Below are positions 55,640 through 64,000 of a stretch of DNA of 64,000 nucleotides, in pieces. The DNA lies in the NCBI GenBank assembly GCA_964036315.1, contig OZ038495.1, forward strand, positions 23,855,690 to 23,919,689. Direction: 5' to 3'. How positions within the stretch are numbered: position 1 is the stretch's first letter; each line of letters begins with the position of its first letter. This DNA comes from Acanthosepion esculentum. Taxonomy: Eukaryota > Mollusca > Cephalopoda > Sepiida > Sepiidae. Position numbers and translations under genes: made by a program. The notes beneath the pieces were generated by a model. That model searched no databases. It saw only the letters and a program-made list of their open reading frames with translations, and was not told the origin of the DNA.

Positions 55640-56371
55640 ATTTTGCCCGTGCATTGAATATTGCTGCAGTTTCTCGTCTGGTGCTCCGGTTGTATATCTC
55701 GACGCAAGGGGTTACAGAAGGTTTGGAGGAAGAGCAGATAGGAGTGGTAAAGGAGAGGATGTGGAGAAAGATAGTGGATCGATCAAGGCAAGGGGGTTAC
55801 AGAAGAATTGGAGCGAGAGCAGATAGGAATGAAAGGTGAAAGGATGTGGAGAAGGGAAGTGGATAGATCAATGCAACTAGAGATGTCGATTGACATTACA
55901 CTTAAATAGTTGGAGATTATATTTGTCAGGGAAACAGGAATAAGGAAGGGAGTTCCACAGGCGAGATGTGCGAGACATGAATCTATTGGAGTAGAAGAGA
56001 CGTCTACATCTAACAGTTTCAAAGGTGAAGGGGTGGGGACGGCATGCCAGCCTCGTATGACGCTTAAATTCATGAGGCCTGGGGATCAGCGAAAGCAGCT
56101 CATCGGAGCAATTAGCGTGAAAGTATTTGTAAAAAGACAGAGCGAGGCAACGGCGCGTCTGTGAGAGAGCGACTGCAGACGAGATGACAGATCAGGGACA
56201 ATTACATTGCATATCCATTTCTGGATCTTATCAAGAACCCTGAAGCAAACAGCAGGGGCTCCAGACCATATATGGCAGCAATACTCCATGCAAGGGCGAA
56301 TGGTCGATTTATAGATTTGGAGGATCGATTCCAGGGAGAAAGGTTTCCTGGCTCGGCACAGGGAGCCAACT
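55640..56371 (-). mobile_element. Jockey-like LINE 3' fragment
   Basis: The minus strand codes GSLCRARKPFSLESILQIYK, STIRPCMEYCCHIWSGAP, LDKIQKWICNVIVPDL, SHRRAVASLCLF and then frameshifted C-terminal pieces. It is the C-terminal part of the family at 36-38 kb. It lies head to head with the copy at 56372. Confidence 0.85.
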
Positions 56372-56665
56372 TTGGATGCTAGGTCTCATCGTTTTACTGT
56401 TGAAATAGCTAGATGTAACTGTAACTTCAATTCTAATAGTTTCTTTTCTTGCTCTTCTCATCTGCGAAAATCTCCAATTTCTTGCTTTTCTGCCACCTAA
56501 AATCTTCAAACATGTAAATACAACGTCGATCATTATCTTCTGTCTTCTTGAAACCTGATCATTTATTGTTTTCTCCTCAGTAAAGTTTTCTCAGTCTCTT
56601 TCATTTCCAGTTAATCCTTGCGTCTTACTGAAAATATGGCTTGGCTTGGGGTGAAATGATTTAAA
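56372..56665 (+). mobile_element. Jockey-like LINE 3' end, short copy
   Basis: The plus strand codes FTVEIARCNCNFNSNSFFSC, then the tail with GGCTTGGCTTGGGGTGAAAT and GATTTAAA. 5'-truncated. Confidence 0.85.
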
Positions 56666-56769
56666 TTCTATGTGGGTGACAGTTTGTAAGTTATTCTTAC
56701 AGACCGTTGTTCGTAAGAACCTTTCTTAAGTGCAACTAGAATTGTAGCTTTATAACAAGCTGCGTAATC

Positions 56770-57063
56770 ATTGTTTTGACGCACTTAGGAAGATACTCTT
56801 TAACAATGAGAATCTGTTTTCTTCTTTCCAGCTTGTCTTCAATATTTCCTGTGAGTGTAAAATATTCTAAACGATTTTTCGTGATATTCGCCCATAGAAA
56901 TTTGAACTGTCTCTTTCTGATGCTAAGTAAAATTATACTTCTGTTTTTATTTTCCCTAAAACTTCGTCGTTGCTCACATGTTCAGCCTAAGATATTCTCA
57001 GCATCCTTCTATAGAACCACATTTCTATTGCCTCAAGTCTCTTCAGCTGTGATGAGATTAACC
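56770..57063 (-). mobile_element. RTE-like LINE 3' fragment
   Basis: The reverse complement resembles the region 10581-10760 of the RTE copy (CTGTCTCTTTCTGAT and AAACTTCGTCGTT words on the plus strand), the RTE-type C-terminal stretch. Confidence 0.7.
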
Positions 57064-57230
57064 AGCATTACCTATTACTGTCAAATGCGATCTTCAAAAT
57101 ATAACTACAGCGTCAATCGTCATCTTATGTTTTTTCGAATCCTGTCCTTTCCCCTCAATAATATATTCCACACTCTCAGTAACATCTTTCGTCTTAGTGG
57201 CTTTATTGCCTGGATTAGAGTGAAATGATT
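57064..57230 (+). mobile_element. Jockey-like LINE 3' end, shortest copy
   Basis: It codes YNYSVNRHLMFFRILSFPLN and ends with GGATTAGAGTGAAATGATTA, the family tail. Only about 165 bases are left. Confidence 0.75.
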
Positions 57231-57502
57231 AAAAGAGAAACTTGTAAAATCTTTCAGTTAATGTCCTTTTCATGGAAAAATAATATATGTATATATTGAA
57301 GTAAGATCGCCTTGGTAAATAACGCTACAGCCATTTCGGAGTTATTTTAGACACGCTAAAGCAATGAACGTGTTTTGATTCTAGAATTACTATTTTTTCT
57401 TTTTTGGTAAATGTTGAGTAACTTGTCAAACCGACCACATAAAAAGAGAGAAAATCTTTTGTTTATTACTTTAAGTTTTCATTCACGTAAGCGTCATCTT
57501 GT
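57231..57502. other. Spacer in the last intron of gene B
   Basis: Nothing recognised. Confidence 0.5.
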
Positions 57503-57507
57503 TAAAT

Positions 57508-57731
57508 TGTTGTAACCAAGTAAATGGTTAAATAACAAAAACCAGGTTTGCAGATATATCGTATATTAAACAGTAAGTACACCAGAAGTGTATTACACGA
57601 CTAGTGAGGGTGTATCGAATGAACTAGCGCTCAATCTATTCGCAGTTCACTGTTCTCCGAACCTTCTCTCCTACTAAACTTATAGTAGGCGGAAGAGTCT
57701 AACAAACTCTTAGAAGGAGGACGCCACAACA
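57508..57731. mobile_element. Candidate solo LTR
   Basis: 224 bases starting TGTTGTAACC and ending GCCACAACA. The flanks TAAAT and TTAAT could be a five-base duplication with one change. Shares its first ten bases with 7015. Confidence 0.6.
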
Positions 57732-57736
57732 TTAAT

Positions 57737-58014
57737 CATGTTTCCAAGTCTGTCGTTGTACGCAAGAAATGGAAGCAGAACTATGTTCTTGAATTTCCTA
57801 CAGAAATCTGAAGAACCACGCAGAAATATTTTAATGAATGCCATCGGAAATGAAAATCGTCTCTTTTCTTTATATAGATATATGTTTTCTTTGCTTCTTT
57901 CTCCTTTGTCACTACATTCATTTTTATTGCTCGCTAATCCGATCCTGGCTGCATAAGTTTTCCATATTACAAAAAAATCAAAATGTTTGCGAAATTTCCC
58001 GTGAATATTTAATA
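57737..58014. other. Spacer
   Basis: Nothing recognised. Confidence 0.45.
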
Positions 58015-58135
58015 ATACCTATTTACATTATTCGGCCTATTGTCCTCATCTTTGTCACCATATTTATTACAACGTTTCAGCCGTTGTACGATCCGGCCTT
58101 TTTCATAATACCTCATCTCAGAAATATAGACGGAT
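58015..58135. repeat. SINE fragment with inverted tail
   Basis: 58018-58105 is the 3' body of the 5985 SINE family (CAACGTTTCAGCCGTTGTAC, minus orientation). It is followed by an inverted copy of the family tail (CCTCATCTCAGAAATATAGA). Confidence 0.8.
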
Positions 58136-58789
58136 ACTGAATACCTGTTTAAAACAAAAAAGCATATGGAGAAATCAAGACATTACAATTGATTAACTGA
58201 ATGGTTAGCTTTTGTAGACGGACTGGCAGGCGTTTCCTTGGCAAGGGGGATGCGAGTTCACGCCTCCTTACAGGATACTTCTTTATTTCTTATCTGCGCT
58301 TTTTACTAATTGTAATACAATTACGATTTGCGAACTGCAAAAAAAAAATCAGCAGAAAGAAAACAAAAGAAATACTTATGAACAAATTAATAATAGTTGA
58401 CCAAAGTTGATTTTACACATTAAATGTTCAAATCGATCAATCAACTTGGGTTTTGTTATCCCTAAAGGTTCATAAAAATAATTGAACATTGACTTCTTCG
58501 ATAAAACTCCGCTTAAAAATCTTACTTATGAATAAGAAAATATTTAGGATAAAGTTTATTCAAGTTAATTTTTAAAAAATCTGCATACTCAACATTTTTT
58601 TACTTTAGTTCTGAAATCTAGTCGAGACAAGCTGCTGTCCATAAAATGTCAAATCTAAATATTGGAAAGAAGCAATTGATGCGTCTTCTGTAAGATTCTG
58701 ATTCTTATTACCTTCTATCCCTCCTAATATACTTGAATGTCAGTTAAACATCTCATGGTCAAAAGTTCTATAACTGATGATTGACTCTC
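58136..58789. other. Spacer
   Basis: 58205-58280 has a box B-like word (GCGAGTTCACGCC) but no convincing SINE. Otherwise AT-rich and unassigned. Confidence 0.45.
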
Positions 58790-61600
58790 CAAATAACTTA
58801 TCTGAATGTTCATTCCTCGAAATAGGATACAACTTTTGCAGTGTAGAATCTTTCTTCTTCGAAAAGTCTCCGGATATCTTAGCGCTCTGTGAAACTAATC
58901 TTAACTTATCAGTCCTCTCCTCTCCTTCATAGGAAGAACTCTAATGTCCACATGCATGGCCTGGGAGTTTATGCCAGCGGATGACTCCCACTGGCTATGT
59001 AACTCTCTTGAATATCCACACCACTCTTACACGTGTCTCAGTCTCTCTTTATTTAACTCAGCTATCTCTTCTTTCTCTACCGTTCCCCTTCCACTCATGA
59101 CTGTTGCATGGCTAGGTAATATTTCTGATTAGCTAGACAAGGCCATCTCTTTACTCCCGATTGCAAAAATATTTGTATTTAGTGACTTTAATGCCCACCA
59201 TGCTGGGTGGTTTAAACATTCTGTCACTGACCTGACTGGCATCCAAACCCTTAATTTATCAATTACTCAATCTCTCACGCAAGCGGTGGACTTCCTGGCG
59301 CGTTCCCCCAGTAATCCTGACGGACACTCTTCTAGATCTTTTTTTTACCTCTATGCGGGACAAATGTCGTACTATGCAGCTCTGCCCTCTTGGCAACTCT
59401 GATCCTACGGTAGTGTCTGTAAACATCATTTTCCGCTCCCCTACCAGCCAACAACTTCCTATCAACAGAATATCTTCCTGTTATCAACGTGCGGATTGGG
59501 ATACGTTCCGCGACTTCCTCTGTGATGTTCCTTGCCATTTTTAATCATTTTGTTCATAAATACGCATCCTGAGTGAAAGCTGGCATCGATGCTTTCATTC
59601 CAGCAAGGAAATAACCAGTTAAACCGCATTAATCTCCTTGGTTCTTAATTGCATGCTCGGCCGCTATAGCCCACTGGAATCAATTATTCCGACTGCACCA
59701 GAGCGACACGTCTGATTGCAACAGACGTCTCTTTGTCTCTACTCGTAACTAGTGCAAGCAGGTCCACAAAGAAGCGAAGTTATGGTTTGCCGATAGAATG
59801 AAACAACATATAGCATCTCGCAAGTTTGATTCTAGAGATTACTGGCAGTTCTGCAAAGGTGCTGAAGTCCTGGCATTTACAGCATATATGGTTGAAGGTT
59901 TTCCATCTAACTCAACATTCGACATATTTAGAGTACCTGATTTCTCCCTAGAACAGAGGCTCTACATAGTGGTATTCGTCATTGGTCTCGGGCATTATTT
60001 CTAAATTAGATTCCCATAAGGCAAGCGGAGGTGACGGGATACTAGCCATCGTCCTGAAGAATGGTGCTTCCAAGCTGGCTCCATTTCTCTCCAAACTATA
60101 CAACGATTATCTCACCGTTTCCTTCTTTCCAGCGTGTTGGAAGTCCTCCTCTGTATTTCCTGTTTTTAAGAACTCGGGAGAGCCTTCTGAGCCCTGTAAC
60201 TGTCGTCCTATTATTCTCCTACCGCTTTTCGGAAGGTATTCGAGGCATTTATCAATGCTGAAGTGGTTAAACATCTTACCTATCACGACTTACTCTCCGA
60301 CAAAAAATATACCTTACAATTTTGACAGGTCTACCGCTGATGTTCTAACGGCCACCACTAAATATGTATATCAAGCTCTTGATAATAAGGTCGAACTGTG
60401 TGTCTATATATCTCGAAGACATTTGACAGGGTTTGGCACGCTAATCTTGCACGTGAACATCAAGGCTACGGTATTATTGGACGATTGTTTGATTTAATCC
60501 AATCATTCCTATCAAATCGTGAAATGAAGGTCGTTTTGACGGGCTCACTTCCAGATCCTTTCACACGAACGCGGGTGTCCCTAAAGGTTCTATCCTGGGT
60601 CCTACGCTGTTTCTGATTTTCATAAAGGATATTCTTGATATCATCAGTTCCCAAGGAGGCATTTATGCTGATGACTACTATTTACTGCTGTCTAAATAGC
60701 AAATTCGTCAAAGCTGACAAAGTTAACCTGGACGCTGTTCTTGAAAAAGGACTTCCAATCTGTGCTTAACAAGAAATGACTCGTATATTTGAATGCTTCC
60801 AAAACGAAACTGCTCTCATTTAACCACAATAAAGAAAGATTCCTGTACGTCAGCAGCATGACTGGTGCTAGAATCCTGGAGAGCAATACATTGCGTCTTC
60901 TTGGCTTCACGTTTACATGTAAATTGAATTGGAATGGCAACATCGAATCAGTAGCTGCATCTAGTGCAAAACAGTTGGATCACTTTATTGTACCAGAAGG
61001 TTTTTTTCTCATCAGAGTCCATATTTCACATTTACAAATCTACCATTCGCCCATGCACTGAATACTGTTGACATATCTGGTCTGGTGCTTCTGCTATTCA
61101 TCTCGAGGTTCTTGAAATACCCCACCAAAAGATCTGCAATGTAAGAGATCCTGACTTAGCATCTCGACACCAGTAACTTTCTCACCGACGTGACGTGGTT
61201 TCCCTCTGTCTTTTCTACAATTACTTTAATGGCTACTGCTCTGGCGAGCTTTTTTTCTCGGGTGCCTGAACAACGTGGGTTTAAGCGTGCTACTAGATTG
61301 GAATTTAGGTATCGCCTTTTTACTTTTGAATTAGTTAAATGTATCTGTCCCTTCTACTGCAACAGCTTCTTTTCTCGCACTTCCCGCCTGTAGAACGCCC
61401 TTCCATTTCCTTGTTTCTCTGATAACTACAATCTTAAAAATTTTAAATGCACTGTCAATCGCCATCTATCTTCTTGGACTCCGTTCAGCTTTTATCCTTT
61501 CCTCGGTGCCCCCTATACACAGTTTTTCTCTCTCCTTCACTATGTAACCCCCCTGCATATTGATAGCATTCCCGCCTTGCTTAAGATGAAATGATTAAGA
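58790..61600 (+). mobile_element. Jockey-like LINE, second long decayed copy
   Basis: Same family and order as 35855-38725. Endonuclease pieces are LALCETNLNLSV (58880), FVFSDFNAHHAGWFKHS (59172) and a CPLGNSDPTVVSV motif (59388). RT pieces are DSHKASGGDGILAIVLKNGA (60010), FFPACWKSSSVFPVFKNSGE, the nearby broken catalytic box IYADDYY (about 60662), and a C-terminal part with FKRATRLEFRYRLFTFELVK. The tail ends TTGCTTAAGATGAAATGATT near 61595. Numerous frameshifts. It lies in the last intron of gene B, opposite to its direction. Confidence 0.88.
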
Positions 61601-61854
61601 AAAAATATGCAATACGGTGCGTTTGTCACATTCCTAATCACACAGGTAGAAATAAAATATAACTGAAGGTGTAAAAATTCGCTTTAGAATAATTCAAAAC
61701 TGTATAGCTTTTATCGAATTATAATGTGATAAAGAAAATTAAAACTAAGAAAAACTAATTGCAGAAATGAAAACTGTGAAATTCATATCACTACCGCTGT
61801 GAAATCACTTATAAAAGGTCGATGAGAAATGTGCCCAAATCCGAGATATGAGAT
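61601..61854. other. Spacer
   Basis: AT-rich, nothing recognised. Confidence 0.5.
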
Positions 61855-62150
61855 ACGAGGTTCCTTCCAGAAATTATGAGACTTACTTAGGACAGATATT
61901 TATTAATTTGAAAGAAGTAGAAAACTCCAATCTCCTTCAAAGTAGGATCTTTCGACTTCAATGCATTTGTAGCGCGTCAGTCACATCGTGAAGGCCACAT
62001 GGAAGTCATCCAAAGTAAAGGTGTCCAGGACCCTTGCCACAACTTCATTCAGCTTTTTAATGTCTTCAAAATGATTGCACCTGATGTTCTCCTTCAGCTT
62101 GAAGGAACAACCAAAGTCACAGGGTGAAATGTCTGGATTGTAGGGAGATT
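61855..62150 (-). mobile_element. Mariner-type transposase C-terminal remnant
   Basis: The minus strand codes, across small frameshifts, SPDISPCDF, FKLKENIRCNHFEDIKKLNE, DTFTLDDFHVAF, LTRYKCIEVERSYFEGDW. These are the third-aspartate region and C-terminus of a mariner-like transposase. It differs from the copies at 1193 and 17520. Confidence 0.82.
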
Positions 62151-62593
62151 GAGGAGCTGTTTCAATGCCTATCTCAACACAAAAATAATTGCATAGTGAG
62201 CTTCCAGATTGTCTTCACGTCTCTACTCCATTCTGTAAACTAGTCAGCTAAACAAGAGGTGTTAATTTGGGCTTGTTCAAATAGCGGTTAGAGCCGTCTT
62301 CTTCAATCTGGAATAACAAAAGTTGATGGGCCAGCTTATGAGATATATCGTAATGAGAAACCAAAATTACAATAATCTGGAAGAGTTATCTAAAAGAAAA
62401 ACTCAGAATATTTGGAATGCACCTCGTAAAATTTATTTACCAACACCCGTCTATAATAAAATTCTAAATTTGCATTTACAAGTAGAAAAATAGAAAGTAA
62501 ACTGGAGGAACGTCTTATCTCGATTTGAACTTTTAATGTACCTGGATAATGGCTCACTATTTTCATCTTGAATTTTGTTAAAGCTCTACTTAC
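62151..62593. other. Intron of gene B next to the donor site
   Basis: No coding features. GTAAGTA at 62593-62587 is the splice donor. Confidence 0.7.
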
Positions 62594-62775
62594 TATCATC
62601 ACTACGTAGGGGGCTACGACACCCCCTAATGTAGCAAAACTAGCGAGATATGCTACTGCTCCGTTTCTCACACAAGTGGGGAACAATTCACAGGTATGTA
62701 CGTAGATGATTCCATAGTTACCAGTAATGCACAGTCTGCTTATGATAGCTAATACTGTTGTCGTCCATTGTAAAT
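62594..62775 (-). CDS. SLC22-like transporter gene B, exon for TM9-TM11
   Basis: This 182-base exon encodes (D)LQWTTTVLAIISRLCITGNY, GIIYVHTCELFPTCVRNGAV and AYLASFATLGGVVAPYVVMI. E-L-(F/Y)-P-T-x-x-R-N after TM10 is the SLC22 signature. The acceptor TATCTCAG precedes 62775 and a consensus donor GTAAGTA follows 62594. Its first two bases AT need a G, exactly what the TM7-TM8 exon of gene A (2217) supplies, so the paralogues share intron phase. The exon carrying TM7-TM8 of gene B must lie beyond the right edge. Confidence 0.94.
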
Positions 62776-63019
62776 CTGAGATAGAAAATCAAAAACATTT
62801 ACAAATTAGAGAATATCCATCAAAGATGCTTAAGGGCATTTTTAAAACCACTTAAAACAAAGATGGTAATAACATTGTGAAAAACAAAAAATAGAAACTT
62901 AAAAAGTACAGCGACAAAACATGTCATTAAAAAAGAATAGCAATAGTTTTATAGAACCGCCATATGTTAAACTTGTCTACCATACAGGAAATGTAATATA
63001 AGACGAAGTCTGTTTAAAT
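62776..63019. other. Intron of gene B
   Basis: AT-rich; nothing recognised. Confidence 0.6.
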
Positions 63020-63475
63020 CAATGTAATGGAAGGCCACTCATACCCGAGTATACCTGTCTGCTAGGGTGGCTAGCCAATCCCTATTGTAGACGTCTGCTC
63101 AGGCACATTTGTGTTTATTCAACGCTCAGAGAGCTCATTTGTGGTGTATGCTGCGACTATGCTGAGCGGACCTTAGTTACAGTTTATGAGAGAGAGCACA
63201 TTATCTGGAGTGATCAACAGACTGAAAAAGGCCAGTACGCTCAAACCCTCGATCACGATGACTTGCTACTTCGTGCTAGCACAACCACCGAATATTTACG
63301 TCTATCCAATTTCACTAGCTAGGCTTGGGTCAACCCGTGCTATGGTTTTTAGGCACTTTCCAAAACTTTCGCACGCTGAGATCGCCTCTACAGTCCGATA
63401 ACATCAAAAAGTCACCTTCCTAAGAAATCGGCCATGGTGAGATTGGAACCCAGGTCTCATAAGCAAGCATATAAT
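63020..63475 (-). repeat. Candidate SINE or unclassified repeat
   Basis: A GC-balanced block in AT-rich intron. Near its right end the minus strand reads GAGACCTGGGTTCCAATCTC, a box B-like word. Body without known motifs; copy number cannot be judged here. Confidence 0.4.
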
Positions 63476-63486
63476 TGTACATATTT

Positions 63487-63489
<3 letters not shown>

Positions 63490-63532
<43 letters not shown>
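63490..63532. repeat. Palindromic (CT)n-(AT)n-(AG)n tract
   Basis: CTCTCTCTC, then TA dinucleotides, then GAGAGAGAG form one perfect palindrome able to extrude as a cruciform. Confidence 0.95.
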
Positions 63533-63687
63533 ATGCAGATATCAAATGTTGCTAACATGTAATTCTGCTCCCTAAATTTCTCAAATATCTAAGCCAACAT
63601 GATTTTTTAAACATTTAAATAAAAACCTTCTGTTATTTAAAATAGTTAAATACATTAATAATCTGTCAAAATAAAATTATCAATAAT

Positions 63688-63689
<2 letters not shown>

Positions 63690-63712
<23 letters not shown>
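63690..63712. repeat. (TA)n microsatellite
   Basis: A short TA tract about 40 bases left of the hairpin. Confidence 0.9.
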
Positions 63713-63720
<8 letters not shown>

Positions 63721-63752
63721 AGCATGCAAAATCCTGTATCCTTAAATATGAG

Positions 63753-63818
63753 AATACTGTTAACAGCTCTTGAAATGGCACTTTTGTCAGTGCCATTTCA
63801 AGAGCTGTTAACAGTATT
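63753..63818. repeat. Perfect 30-bp hairpin
   Basis: The 30-base arm AATACTGTTAACAGCTCTTG plus AAATGGCACT and its exact complement are separated by six bases (TTTGTC). No TA-type duplication is evident at its borders. It could be the core of a MITE or a hairpin RNA precursor. Confidence 0.95.
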
Positions 63819-64000
63819 GACTTATAGAAGCGATGTTTAGTTGCTGCATATTACTAGGTGCTTAATCTATGACTTTTGGCATATCAGAAGAACTGAATAT
63901 AGAGAACAGGTGCATACAGTTTATCATAAGGTTTCCAAAAAACACTTGTCGGGTTTGAATTAAGAAATATCCATCTGGCTTACAATGGCTGCCAAGGCTA
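63819..64000. other. Right edge, unassigned
   Basis: Nothing recognised; presumably intron of gene B. Confidence 0.5.

Noticed and set aside
56086..56533. Twin-priming inversion of a Jockey copy
   Set aside because: The two inverted parts overlap in the protein region they cover, so they are two separate insertions.

Overview
This is eukaryotic, AT-rich, repeat-dominated DNA, most probably from a mollusc and plausibly a coleoid cephalopod such as an octopus (inference). The reasons are very large introns, tRNA-derived SINEs, Jockey-, RTE-, R4- and Penelope-type retroelements, mariner relatives and abundant (TA)n, (TAA)n and (CA)n microsatellites. No prokaryotic features, viral genome or CRISPR array were seen.

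The only host genes recognised are two SLC22-type organic ion transporters (major facilitator superfamily), both on the minus strand. Gene A has six internal exons between 2217 and 11900, covering the extracellular loop after TM1 through about TM8. Its first exon was not found, and its 3' exons lie beyond the left edge. Gene B has two exons, 62594-62775 and 55291-55458, covering about TM9-TM12 and the stop; its 5' part lies beyond the right edge. Intron phases interlock within each gene, and the open end of gene A fits the phase of the first visible exon of gene B. They are therefore probably tandem paralogues of the same exon plan.

The rest is mobile DNA. 1-12 kb: introns of gene A with a deleted mariner, SINEs, an 80-bp MADE1-like MITE and an antisense RTE LINE. 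12-17 kb: a nearly full-length R4/Dong-type LINE with a Myb region, reverse transcriptase, CCHC motif and restriction-like endonuclease, whose 3' end abuts a TAA tract. Short tails of the same family abut (TAA)n or (ATT)n arrays at 12.0-12.4 and 31.8-32.6 kb. 17-24 kb: a solo LTR and a Ty3/gypsy element with matching LTRs and 5-bp target duplications. 24-33 kb: microsatellites, a minisatellite, a tandem array and a Penelope remnant. 33.7-38.7 kb: a Penelope copy, then a long Jockey-like LINE. 39-44 kb: RTE pieces, SINEs and a duplicated locus carrying a solo LTR in one copy only. 44-52 kb: (TA)n tracts joined to foldback elements, two Penelope copies (one inverted at its 5' part), and an inverted-repeat element holding a tRNA-like sequence. 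53-54 kb: a decayed gene of a repeat-borne protein family. 55.5-62.6 kb: the last intron of gene B, filled with LINE, SINE and mariner copies.

Exon boundaries were placed by reading splice sites and frame continuity by eye. Repeat families were named from protein motifs and sequence comparison within the window; no database search was possible.
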